DNA of 64,000 bases from Synchiropus splendidus (Eukaryota; Chordata; Actinopteri; Syngnathiformes; Callionymidae), in assembly GCF_027744825.2 (NCBI RefSeq), contig NC_071348.1, forward strand, positions 16,711,563-16,775,562, given 5' to 3'. Below, in pieces: positions 36,801-49,630 of the stretch (positions are counted from its first letter, which is position 1; every line of letters starts with the position of its first letter). The translations under genes and the position numbers were made by a program. The notes beneath the pieces were generated by a model that ran no database searches, was not told where the DNA came from, and saw only the letters and a list, made by a program, of their open reading frames with translations.

Positions 36801-39800
36801 AGACAGCTTAGATTTGATGTGCAACTCTGGAAAGACCCTTTCTGCTTTAGTGGGAGGTGAAAATTTCATTTTCTGAAGCTTCCCTGCAAAGTTATGGCAC
36901 AATGCGTAATACGCGTTTTCAGCCTGAGATAAGGTCGATTCCGGAAGGCCAAACATAAAAATGATGATAACTTTGGAAAAACACATCAGACAGCTTAGAT
37001 TTGATGTGCAACTACTAGAAAGACCCTTTCTGCTATAGTGGGAGGTGAAAATTTCATGTTCTGAAGTTTCCCTGCAAAGTTATGGCACAATGCAGAAAAC
37101 GTGTTTTCAGCCTGAGATAAGGTCGATTCCGGAACGCCAAACATAAAAATGTTGATAACTTTGTCAAAGCAATTCAGACATCTTAGATTTGATGTGCAAC
37201 TACTAGAAAGACCCTTTCTGCTATAGTGGGAGGTTAAAATTTCATGTTCGGAAGCTTCCATGCAAAGTTATGGCACAATGCAGACAACGCGTTTTCAGCC
37301 TGAGATAAGGTCGATTCTGGAACGCCAAACATAAAAATGTTGATAACTTCCGCAAAACACTTCAGACGGCTTAGATTTGATGTGCAACTACCAGAAAGAC
37401 CCTTTCTGCTGTAGTGGGAGGGGAACATTTCATGTTCTGAAGCTTCCCTGCAAATTTATGGCACAATGCCGAAAACTCGTTTTCAGCCTGAGATAAGGTG
37501 GGTTCCGGAACGCCAAAGATAAAAATGTTGATAACTTTGGAAAAACACATCAGACTGCTTAGATTTGATGTGCAACTACTAGAAATACCCTTTCTGGTAT
37601 AGTGGGAGGTGAAAATTTCATGTTCTGACACTTCCTTGCAAAGTTATGGCACAATGCAGAAAATGCGTTTTCAGCCTGAGATAAGGTTGATTCCGGCACG
37701 CCAAACATAAAAATGTTGATAACTTTGGAAAAACACTTCAGACAGCTTAGATTTGATGTGCAACTACTAGAAGGACCCTTTCTGCTATAGTGGGAGGTTA
37801 AAATTTCATGTTCTGAAGCTTCCCTGCAAAGGTATGGCACAATGCGTAAAACGCGTTTTCAGCCTGAGATAAGGTCGATTCCGCAACGCCAAACATAAAA
37901 ATGTTGATAACTTTGGAAAAACACTTCAGACAGCTTAGATTTGATGTCCAACTACTAGAAGGACCCTTTCTGCTATAGTGGGAAGTTAAAATTTCATGTT
38001 CTGAAGCTTCCATGCATAGTTATGGCACAATGCAGAAAACGCGTTTTCAGCTTGAGATGAGGTGGGTTCCGGAACGCCAAACATAAAAATGTTGATAACT
38101 TTGGAAAAACATTTCAGACAGCTTAGATTTGATGTGCAACTCTGGAAAGACCCTTTCTGCTTTAGTGGGAGGTGAAAATTTCATTTTCTGAAGCTTCCCT
38201 GCAAAGTTATGGCACAATGCGTAATACGCGTTTTCAGCCTGAGATAAGGTCGATTCCGGAAGGCCAAACATAAAAATGATGATAACTTTGGAAAAACACT
38301 TCAGACAGCTTAGATTTGATGTGCAACTACTAGAAAGACACTCTCTACTATAGTGGGACGTGAAAATTTCATGTTCTGAAGCTTCCCTGCAAAGTTATGG
38401 CACAATGCGTAAAACGTGTTTTCAGCCTGAGATGAGGTCGATTCCGCAACGCCAAACATAAAAATGTTGATAACTTTGGAAAAACACATCAGACAGCTTA
38501 GATTTGATGTGCAACTTCTAGAAAGACCCTTTCTGCTATAGTGGGAGGTGAAAATTTCATTTTCTGAAGCTTCCCTGCAAAGTTATGGCACAATGCGTAA
38601 TACGCGTTTTCAGGCTGAGATAAGGTCGATTCCGGAACGCCAAACATAAAAATGTTGATAACTTTGGAAAAACACATCAGACAGTTTAGATTTGATGTGC
38701 AACTTCTAGAAAGACCCTTTCTGCTATAGTGGGAGGTGAAAATTTCATTTTCTGAAGCTTCCCTGCAAAGTTATGGCACAATGCGTGATACGTGTTTTCA
38801 GCCTGAGATAAGGTCGATTCCGGAACGCCAAACATAAAAATGTTGATAACTTTGGAAAAACATTTCAAACAGCTTAGATTTGATGTGCAACTTCTAGAAA
38901 GACCCTTTCTGCTATAGTGGGAGGTGAACATTTCATGTTCTGAAGCTTCCCAGCAAAGTTATGGCACAATGCAGAAAACGCGTTTTCAGCCTGAGATAAG
39001 GTGGGTTCCGGAACGCCAAACATAAAAATGTTGATAACTTTTGAAAAACACTTCAGACAGCTTAGATTTGATGCGCAACTTCTAGAAAGACCCTTTCTGC
39101 TATAGTGGGAGGTGAAAATTTCATTTTCTGAAGCTTCCCTGCAAAGTTATGGCACAATGCGTAATACGCGTTTTCAGCCTGAGATAAGGTCGATTCCGGA
39201 ACGCCAAACATAAAAATGTTGATAACTTTGGAAAAACACATCAGACAGCTTAGATTTGATGTGCAACTACTAGAAAGACCCTTTCTGGTATAGTGGGAGG
39301 TGAAAATTTCATGTTCTGAATTTTCCCTGCAAAGTTATTTCACAATGCAGAAAACGCCTTTTCTGCCTGAGATAAGGTGGGTTCCGGAACGCCAAACATA
39401 AAAATGTTGATGACTTTTGAAAAACACTTCAGACAGCTTAGATTTGATGTGCAACTACTAGAAAGACCCTTTCTGCTATAGTGGGAGGTGAACATTTCAT
39501 TTTCTGAAGCTTCCCTGCAAAGTTATGGCACAATGCGTAATACGCGTTTTCAGCCTGAGATAAGGTCGATTCCGGAACGCCAAACATAAAAATGTTCATA
39601 ACTTTGGAAAAACACTTCAGACAGCTTACATTTGATGTGCAACTAGTAGAAATACCCTTTCTGGTATAGTGGGAGGTGAAAATTTCATGTTCTGACACTT
39701 CCTTGCAAAGTTATGGCACAGTGCAGAAAATGCGTTTTCAGCCTGAGATAAGGTTGATTCCGGCATGCCAAACATAAAAATGTTGATAACTTTGGAAAAA

Positions 39801-41930
39801 CACTTCAGACAGCTTAGATTTGATGTGCAACTACTAGAAGGACCCTTTCTGCTATAGTGGGACGTTAAAATTTCATGTTCTGAAGCTTCCCTGCAAAGTT
39901 ATGGCACAATGCGTAAAACGCGTTTTCAGCCTGAGATGAGGTCGATTCCGCAACGCCAAACATAAAAATGTTGATCACTTTGGAAAAACACATCAGACAG
40001 CTTAGATTTGATGTGCAACTACTAGAAAGACCCTTTCTGCTATAGTGGGAGGTGAAAATTTCATGTTCTGAAGCTTCCTTGCAAAGTTATGGCACAATGC
40101 AGAAAATGCGTTTTCAGCCTGAGATAAGGTCGATTCCGCAACGCCAAACATAAAAATGTTGATAACTTTGGAAAAACACATCAGACAGCTTAGATTTGAT
40201 GTGCAACTTCTAGAAAGACAATTTCTGCTATAGTGGGAGGTGAAATTTTCATTTTCTGAAGCTTCCCTGCAAAGATATGGCACAATGCGTAATACGCGTT
40301 TTCAGCCTGAGATAAGGGCGATTCCGGAACGCCAAACATAAAAATGTTGATAACTTTGGAAAAACACCTCAGACAGCTTAGATTTGATGTGCAACTTCTA
40401 GAAAGACCCTTTCTGGTATAGTGGGAGGTGAAAATTTCATGTTCTGAAGTTTCCCTGCAAAGTTATGGCACAATGCAGAAAAAGCCTTTTCAGTCTGAGA
40501 TAAGGTTGATTCCGGAACGCCAAACATAAAAATGTTCATAACTTTGGAAAAACACTTCAGACAGCTAACATTTGATGTGCAACTACTAGAAAGACCCTTT
40601 CTGCTATAGTGGGAGGTGAACATTTCATGTTCTGAAGCCTCCCTGCAAAGTTATGGCACAATGCAGAAAACGCGTTTTCAGCTTGAGATAAGGTGGGTTC
40701 CGGAACGCCAAACATAAAAATGTTGATAACTTTGGAAAAACATTTCAAACAGCTTAGATTTGATGTGCAACTTCTAGAAAGACCCTTTCTGCTATAGTGG
40801 GAGGTGAACATTTCATGTTCTGAAGCTTCCCAGCAAAGTTATGGCACAATGCAGAAAACGCGTTTTCAGCCTGAGATAAGGTGGGTTCCGGAACGCCAAA
40901 CATAAAAATGTTGATAACTTTTGAAAAACACTTCAGACAGCTTAGATTTGATGTGCAACTACTAGAAGGACCCTTTCTGCTATAGTGGGAGGTTAAAATT
41001 TCATGTTCTGAAGCCTACCTGCAAAGTTATGGCACAATGCAGAAAACGCGTTTTCAGCTTGAGATGAGGTGGGTTCCGGAACGCCAAACATAAAAATGTT
41101 GATAACTTTCGAAAAACACTTCAGACAGCTTAGATTTGATGTGCAACTACTAGAAAGACACTCTCTACTATAGAGGGACGTGAAAATTTCATGTTCTGAA
41201 GCTTCCCTGCAAACTTATGGCAAATAGCGTAAAACGTGTTTTCAGCCTGAGATGAGGTCGATTCCGCAACGCCAAACATAAAAATGTTGATAACTTTGGA
41301 AAAACACATCAGACAGCTTAGATTTGATGTGCAACTTCTAGAAAGACAATTTCTGCTATAGTGGGAGGTGAAATTTTCATTTTCTGAAGCTTCCCTGCAA
41401 AGTTATGGCACAATGCGTAATACGCGTTTTCAGCCTGAGATAAGGGCGATTCCGGAACGCCAAACATAAAAATGTTGATAACTTTGGAAAAACACCTCAG
41501 ACAGCTTAGATTTGATGTGCAACTTCTAGAAAGACCCTTTCTGGTATAGTGGGAGGTGAAAATTTCATGTTCTGAAGTTTCCCTGCAAAGTTATGGCACA
41601 ATGCAGAAAACGCCTTTTCAGCCTGAGATAAGGTGGGTTCCGGAACGCCAAACATAAAAATGTTGATAACTTTTGAAAAACACTTCAGACAGCTTAGATT
41701 TGATGTGTAACTTCTAGAAAGACCCTTTCTGCTATAGTGGGAGGTGAAAATTTCATTTTCTGAAGCTTCCCTGCAAAGTTATGGCACAATGCGTAATACG
41801 CGTTTTCAGCCTGAGATAAGGTCGATTCCGGAACGCCAAACATAAAAATGATGATAACTTTGGAAAAACACACCAGACAGCTTAGATTTGATGTGCAACT
41901 ACTAGAATGACCCTTTCTGCTATAGTGGGA
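33851..41930. repeat. Higher-order family B (GTAATACGCG marker)
   Basis: The variant GTAATACGCG in place of CAGAAAACGCG recurs at about ten units here, for example near 34.09, 36.91, 38.22, 39.17, 40.29, 41.42 and 41.79 kb. I did not notice it elsewhere. Whole-unit echoes include 376 bp (33901 to 34277), 2252 bp (34411 to 36663), 2064 bp (34668 to 36732), 1316 bp (36821 to 38137), 2820 bp (38281 to 41101) and 1128 bp (40201 to 41329). A one-base deletion, GCAACTCT for GCAACTACT, is shared at 34757, 36821 and 38137. Confidence 0.8.
38818..40953. repeat. Identical 256-bp segments ten units apart in block B
   Basis: Bases 38818-39073 match 40698-40953 with no difference found, at an offset of 1880 bp (10 x 188). 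The segment includes the rarer TTTCAAACAGC and CTTCCCAGCAAAG variants, so common ancestry is likely. The units between the two copies are not all duplicated at this offset, which suggests overlapping rounds of exchange. Confidence 0.8.
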
Positions 41931-43957
41931 GGTGAAAATTTCATGTTCTGAAGTTTCCCTGCAAAGTTACGGCACAATGCAGAAAACGCGTTTTCAGCCT
42001 GAGATTAGGTGGGTTCCAGAACGCCAAACATAAAAATGTTGATAACTTTGTAAAAACACTTCAGACAGCTTAGATTTGATGTGCAACTACTAGAAAGACC
42101 CTTTTAGCTACAGTGGGAGGTGAAAATTTCATGTTCTGAAGCTTCCCTGCAAAGTTATGGCAAAATATGTAAAACGCGTTTTCAGGCTGAGATAAGGTGG
42201 GTTCCGGAAGGCCAAACCTAAAAATGTTGATAACTTCAGAAAAACACTTCAAGACAGCTAAGATTTGATGTGCAACTAATAGAAATACCCTTTCTGCTAT
42301 AGTGGGAGGAGAAAATTTCATGTTCTGAAGTCTCCCTGCAAAGTTACGGCACAATGCAGAAAACGCGTTTTCAGCCTGAGATAAGGTGGGTTCCAGAACG
42401 CCAAACATAGAAATGTTGATAACTTTGGAAAAACACTTCAGACAGCTGAGATTTGATGTGCAACTACGAGAAAGACCCTTTCTGCTATAGTGGGAGGTGA
42501 AAATTTCATGTTCTGAAGCTTCCCTGCAAAGTTATGGCACAATGCAGAAAACGGGTTTTTCTGGCTGAGATAAGGTGGGTTCCAGAACGCCAAACATAAA
42601 AATATTGATAACTTTCGAAAAACACTTCAGACAGCTTAGATTTGAAGTGCAACTACTAGAAAGACCCTTTCTGCAATAGTGGGAGGTGAAAATTTCATGT
42701 TCTGAAGATTCCCAGCAAAGTTATGGCAAATTATGTAAAACGCGTTTACAGCCTGAGATAAGGTGGGTTCCGGATCGTCAAACACAAAAATGTTGATAAC
42801 TGTAGAAAAACACTTCAAGACAGCTTAGATTTGATGTGCAACTACTAGAATGACCTTTTCTGCTATAGTGGGAGTTTAAAATTTCATGTTCTGAAGCTTT
42901 CCTGCAAAGTTATGGCACAATGCAGAAAACGCGTTTTCAGCCTGAGATAAGGTGGGTTCCAGAACGCCAAACATATAAATGTTGATTACTTTGGAAAAAC
43001 ACTTCAGACAGCTTAGATTTGATGTGCAACTACTAGAAAGACCCTTTCTGCTACAGTGGGAAATGAAAATTTCATGTTGTGAAGCTTCCCTGCAAACTTA
43101 TGGCACAATGCAGAAAACGCGGTTACAGCCTGAGATTAGGTGGGTACCGGAACGCCAAACAAAAAAATATGATAACTTCGGAAAAACACATCAGACAGCT
43201 TAGATTTGACGTGCAACTACGAGAAATACCCTTTCTACTATAGTGGGAGGTGAAAACTTCATGTTCTGAAGCTTCCCTGCAAAGTTATGGCACAATTCCG
43301 AAAACGCGTTTTCAGCCTAAGATTAGGTCGATTCCGAAACACCAAACAGAAAAATGTTGATAACTTTGGAAAAACACTTCAGACAGCTTAGATGTGATGT
43401 GCTACTACTAGAAAGATCCTTTCTGATATAGTAGGAGGAGACAATTTCATGTTCTGAAGCTTCCCTGCAAAGTTATGTCACAATGCAGAAAAAGCGTTTT
43501 CAGCCTGAGATGAGGTGGGTTCCGGAACGCCAAACATAAAAATGTTGAAAACTTTGGAAAAACACTTCAGACAGATTAGATTTGATGTGCAACTACTAGA
43601 AAGACCCTTTCTGCTATAGTGGCATGTGAAAATTTTGTGTTCTGAAGCGTGCCTGTAAAGTTATGGCACAATGCAGAAAATGCGTTTTCAGCCTGAGATA
43701 AGGTCGATTCCGGAACGCCAAACACGAAAATGTTGATAACTTTGGAAAAACACTTCAGACAGCTTAGATTTGATGAGCAACTACCAGAAAGACCTTTTCT
43801 GCTATAGTGGAAGTTTAAAATTTCATGTTCTGAAGCTTCCTTGCAAAGTTATGGCATAATGCGGAAAAAAACGTTTTCAGCCTGAGATAAAGTCGATTCC
43901 GGAACGCCAAACATAAAAATGTTGATAACTTTGGAAAAACACTTTAGACAGTTTAGA

Positions 43958-44719
43958 TTTCACGTGAAACTACTAGAAAGACCCTTTCTGCTATAGTGGG
44001 AGGTGAAAATTTCATGTTCTTAAGCTTTATGCATAGTTGTGGCACAATGCCTAAAACGCGTTTTCAGCCTGAGATAAGGTCGATTCCGGAACGCCAAACA
44101 TAAAAATGTTGATAACTTTGGAAAAACACTTCAGACAGCTTAGATTTCACGTGAAACTACTAGAAAGACCCTTTCTGCCATTGTGGGAGGTGAAAATTTC
44201 ATGTTCTTAAGCTTTATGCATAGTTGTGGCACAATGCCTAAAACGCGTTTTCAGCCTGAGATAAGGTCGATTCCGGAACGCCAAACATAAAAATGTTGAT
44301 AACTTTGGAAAAACACTTCAGACAGCTTAGATTTCACGTGAAACTACTAGAAAGACCCTTTCTGCCATTGTGGGAGGTGAAAATTTCTTGTTCTGAAGCT
44401 TCACGGCAAAGTTATGGAACAATGCGTGAAACACGTTTTCGGCCTGTGATCAGGTCGATTCAGGAACGTCACACATAAAAAAGTTGATAACTTTTGAAAT
44501 ACACTTCAGACCGCTTACAATTGATGTGCAACTACAAGAAAGACCCTTTCTGCTATAGTGGGAGGTGAAAATTTCATGTTCTGAAGCTTCCCTGCAAAGT
44601 AATGGCACAATGCAGAAAACGCGTTTTCAGCTTGAGATGAGGTTGATTTCAGAACGGCAAAAATAAAAATGTTGATAACTTTGGAAAAACACTTCAGACA
44701 GCTTAGATTTCACGTGAAA
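43958..44719. repeat. Cluster of units with TTTCACGTGAAA palindrome
   Basis: In four units the usual ATTTGATGTGCAAC reads ATTTCACGTGAAAC, creating a perfect 12-bp palindrome with a CACGTG core at 43958-43969, 44145-44156, 44332-44343 and 44708-44719. A fifth lies at 49016-49027. The first three are 187 bp apart because those units also have the GCTTTATGC deletion. CACGTG is the canonical E-box, but nothing here shows binding. Confidence 0.8.
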
Positions 44720-44854
44720 CTACTAGAAAGACCCTTTCTGCCATTGTGGGAGGTGAAAATTTCATGTTCTGAAGCTTCACGGCAAAGTTATGGAACAATG
44801 CGTGAAACGCGTTTTCAGCCTGTGATCAGGTCGATTCAGGAACATCACACATAA
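44293..44854. repeat. Two-unit (376 bp) step duplication
   Basis: The segment from 44293 recurs at 44669 with only a few differences. It carries rare markers TTCACGGCAAAG, GGAACAATGCGTGAAAC, GTGATCAGGTC and CATAAAAAAGTTG. The differences are mostly transitions, such as ACACG versus ACGCG. Confidence 0.8.
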
Positions 44855-46130
44855 AAAAGTTGATAACTTTTGAAATACACTTCAGACCGCTTACAATTGA
44901 TATGCAACTACAAGAAAGACCCTTTCTGCTATAGTGGGAGGTGAAAATTTCATGTTCTGAAGCTTCCCTGCAAAGTTATGGCACAATGCAGAAAACACGT
45001 TTTCAGCCTCACATAAGGTCGATTCCGGAACGCCAAACATAAAAATGTTGATAACCTCCGAAAAACACTTCATACAGCTTAGATTTGATGTGCAACTACG
45101 AGAAAGACCCTTTCTGCTATAGTGGGAGGTGAAAATTTCGTATTATGCAGCTTTCCTGCAAAGTTCTGGCACAATGCCGAAAACGCGTTTTCAGCCTGAG
45201 ATAAGGTGGGTTCCAGAACGCCAAATATAAAAATGTTGAGAACTTTGGAAAAACACTTCAGACAGCTTAGATTTGATGTGCAACTACTAGAAAGACCCTT
45301 TCTGCTATAGTGGGAGGTGAAAAATTTTTGTTCTGAAGCTTCCCTGCAAAGTTATGGCACAATGCGTAAAATGCGTTTTCAGCCTGAGATAAGGTTGGTT
45401 TCGGAACGCCAAACATAAAAATGTTAATAACTTTGGACAAACACTTCAGACAGCTTCGATTTGATGTGCAACTACGAGAAAGACCCTTTCTGCTATAGTG
45501 GGAAATGAACATTTCATGATCTGAAGCTTCCCTGGAAAGTTATGGCACAATGCAGAAAACGCGTTTTCAGCCTGAGATAAGGTCGATTCAGGAACACCAA
45601 ACATAAAAATGTGGAAAACTTTCGATAAACACTTCAGACAGCTTAGATTTGATGTGCAACTACGAGAAAGACCCTTTCTGCTATAGTGGGAGGTGAAAAT
45701 TTCATGTTCTGAAGCTTCGCTGCAAAGTTCTGGCACAATGCGTAAAACTCGTTTTCAGCCTGAGATGAGGTTGATTTCAGAACGGCAAACATAAAAATGT
45801 TGCTAACTTTGGAAAAACACTTCAGACAGCTTAGATTTGATGTGCAACTACTAGAAAGACCCGTTCTGCTATAGTGGGAGGTTAAAATTTCATGTTCTGA
45901 AGCTTCCCTGCAAAGTTGTGGCACAATGCAGAAAACGCATTTTCAGCCTGACAAAAGGTGGGTTCCGGAACGCCAAACATAAAAATGTTGATAACTTTCG
46001 AAAAACACTTCAGACAGCTTAGATTTGTTGTGCAACTACTAGAAAGACCCTTTCTGCTATAGTGGGAGGTGAAAATTTCATGTTCTGAAGTTTCCCTGCA
46101 AAGTTATGGCACAATGCAGAAAAGGCGTTT

Positions 46131-49100
46131 TCAATAAGGTGCGATCCGGAACGCCAAACATAAAAATGTTGATAACTTTGGAAAAACACTACAGACAGCT
46201 TAAATTTGACGTGCAACTACTAGAAAGACCCTTTCTGCTATAGTGGGAGTTGAAAATTTCATGTTCTGAAGCTTCCCTGAAAAGTTATGGCACAATGCAG
46301 AAAATGCGTTTACAGCCTGAGATAAGGTGGGTTCCGGAACGAAAAACATAAAAATGTTGATAACTTTGGAAAAACACATCAGACAGTTTAGATTTCATTT
46401 GCAACTACGAGAAAGACACTTTCTGCTATTGTGGTTCGTGAAAATTCGATGTTCGGAAGCTTCCCTGCAAAGTTATGGAACAGTGCGTTAAACGCGTTTT
46501 CAGCCTGAGATAAGGTCGATTCCGGAACGCCAAACATAAAAATGTCGTTAACTTTGTAAAAACACGTCAGACAGCTTAGATGTGATGTGCAACTACTAGT
46601 AAGATCCTTTCTGATATAGTGGGAGCTGAAAATTTCATGTTCTGAAGCTTCCCTGCAAAGTTATGGCACAATGCAGAAAACGCGTTTTCAGCCTGAGATA
46701 TGGTCGATTCTGGAACGCCAAACATAAAAATGTTGATAACTTTGGTAAAACACTTCAGACAGATTAGATTTGATGTGCAACTACTAGAAAGACCCTTTCT
46801 GCTATAGTCGCATGTGAATATTTCATGTTCTGAAGCATGCCTGCAAAGTTATGGACAATGCAGAAAATGCGTTTTCAGCCTCAGATAAGGTGGGTTCCAG
46901 AACGCCAAACATAAAAATGTTGATAAGTTTGGAAAAACACTTCAGACAGCTAAGATTTGATGAGCCATTACTAGAAAGACCCTTTCTGCTATAGTGGGAG
47001 GTGAACATTTCATGTTCTGAAGCTTCCCTGCAAAGTTATGGCACAATGCAGAAAACGCGTTTTCAGCCTGAGATAAGGTGGGATCCAGAACGCCAAACAT
47101 AAAAATTTTGAGAACTTTGGAAAAACACTTCAGACAGCTTAGATTTGATGTGCAACTACTAGAAAGACCCTTTCTGCTATAGTGGGAGGTACAAATTTCA
47201 TGTTCTGAAAATTCCCTGCAAAGTTATGGCACAATACAGAAAACGCGTTTTCAGCCTTAGATAAGGTGGGTTCCAGAACGCCAAAGATAAAAATGTTTAT
47301 AACTTTGGAAAAACACTTCAGACAGCTTAGATTTGATGTGCAACTACTAGAAAGACCCTTTCTGCTATAGTGGGAGGTACAAATTTCATGTTCTGAAAAT
47401 TCCCTGCAAAGTTATGGCACAATACAGAAAACGCGTTTTCAGCCTTAGATAAGGTGGGTTCCAGAACGCCAAAGATAAAAATGTTTATAACTTTGAAAAA
47501 ACACTTCAGACAGCTTAGATTTGATGTGCAACTAATAGAAAGACCCTTTCTGCTATAGTGGGATATGAAAATTTCATGTTCTGAAGATTCCCTGCAAAGT
47601 TATGGCACAATGCAGAAAAGGCGTTTTCAATGAGGTGGGTTTCAGAACGCCAAGCATAAAAATGTTGATAACTTTGGAAAAACACTTCAGACAGCTTAGA
47701 TTTGATGTGCAAGAATGAGAAAGACCCTTTCTGCTATAATGGGAATTGAAAATTTCATGTTCTGAAGCTTCCCTCCAAAGTTATGGCACAATGCAAAAAA
47801 AGCGTTTACAGCCTGAGATAAGGTGGGTTCCGGAACGAAAAACATAAAAATGTTGATAACTTTGGAAAAACACATCAGACAGGTTAGATTTCATTTGTAA
47901 CTTCGAGATAGACACTTTCTGCTATAGTGGTTCGTGAAAATTCGATGTTCGGAAGCTTCCCTGCAAAGTTATGGAACAGTGCGTTAAACGCGTTTTCAGC
48001 CTGAGATAAGGTCGATTCCGGAACGCCAAACATAAAAATGTTGTTAACTTTGGAAAAACACGTCAGACAGCTTAGATGTGATGTGCAACTACGAGTAAGA
48101 TCCTTTCTGATATAGTGGGAGCTGAAAATTTCATATTCTGAAGCTTCCCTGCAAAGTTATGGCACAATGCAGAAAACACGTTTTCAGCTTGAGATGAGGT
48201 GGGTTCCGGAACGCCAAACATAAAAATGTTTAAAACTTTGGAAAAACACTTCAGCCAGCTTAGATTTGACGTGCAACTACGAGAAAGACCATTTCTGCTA
48301 TAGTGGGAGTTGAAAATTTCATGTTCTGAAGCTTCCCTGCAAAGTTATGGCACAATGCAGAAAACGCGTTTTCAGCCTGAGATATTGTCGATTCCGGAAC
48401 GCCAAACATAAAAATGTTGATAACTTTGGTAAAACACTTCAGACAGATTAGATTTGATGTGCAACTACTAGAAAGACCCTTTCTGCTATAGTCGCATGTG
48501 AATATTTCATGTTCTGAAGCTTGGCTGCAAAGTTATGGACAATGCAGAAAATGCGTTTTCAGCCTCAGATAAGGTGGGTTCCAGAACGCCAAACATAAAA
48601 ATGTTGATAAGTTTGGAAAAACACTTCAGACAGCTTAGATTTGATGAGCCATTACGAGAAAGACCCTTTCTGCTATAGTCGGTGGAGAAAATTCGATGTT
48701 CTGACGCTTCCCTGCAAAGTTATGGCACAATGTGTAAAATGCGTTTTCAGCCTGAGATAAGGTGGGTTCCGGAACGCCAAACATAAAAATGTGGACAACT
48801 TTGGAAAACACTTCAGACAGCTTAGATTTGATGTGCAACTACGAGAAAAACCCTTTCTGCTATAGTGGGAGGTGAAAATTTCATGTTCTGAAGCGTCCCT
48901 GTGATGTTATGGCACAATGCACAAAAACTCTTTTTGAGCCTGAGATAAGGTCGATTCCGGAACGCCAAACATAAAAATGTTGATAACTTTGGAAAAACAC
49001 TTCAGACAGCTTAGGTTTCACGTGAAACTACTAGAAAGACCCTTTCTGCTATAGTGGGAGGTGAAAATTTCATGTTCTGAACCTTCCCTTAGAATATATG

Positions 49101-49630
49101 GCACAATGCAGAAAATGCATTTTCAGCCTGAGATAGGGTCGATTCCGGAACGCTAAACATAAAAATGTTGATGACTTTGCAAAAAACACTTCAGACAGCT
49201 TAGATTTGACGTGCAACTAGGAGAAAGACCATTTCTGCATTAGTGGGTGGTGAAAATTTCATGTTCTGAAGCTTCCCTGCAAAGTTATGGCTCAATGCAG
49301 AAAACACGTTTTCAGCTTGAGATGAGGAGGGTTCCGGAACGCCAAACATAAAAATGTTTAAAACTTTGGAAAAACACTTCAGCCAGCTTAGATTTGACGT
49401 GCAACTACGAGAAAGACCATTTCTGCTATAGTGGGGGTTGAAAATTTCATGTTCTGAAGCTTCCCTGCAAAGTTATGGCACAATGCAGAAAACGCGTTTT
49501 CAGCCTGAGATATGGTCGATTCCGGAACGCCAAAAATAAAAATGTTGATAACTTTGGTAAAACACTTCAGACAGATTAGATTTGATGTGCAACTACTAGA
49601 AAGACCCTTTCTGCTATAGTCGCATGTGAA
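46131..49630. repeat. Eight-unit echo with shared deletions
   Basis: A 7-bp deletion (GTTTTCA joined to AT[A/G]AGGT) at 46133 recurs at 47629, 1496 bp on, which is eight units less 8 bp. The GTGGTTCGTG unit at 46431 recurs at 47927 with the same offset. A one-base deletion, TTATGGACAATG, is shared near 46852 and 48536. The GTCGCATGTGAATA unit occurs at 46807, 48491 and 49619, the last two exactly six units apart. Confidence 0.75.
47113..47495. repeat. Perfect single-unit tandem duplication
   Basis: Bases 47113-47307 are identical to 47301-47495, 195 bp at an offset of exactly 188. Rare shared markers are GGTACAAATTTC, CTGAAAATTCCC, CAATACAG and CCAAAGATAAAAATG. Adjacent units elsewhere in the array differ at many sites, so this is a recent one-unit gain. 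Confidence 0.85.
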
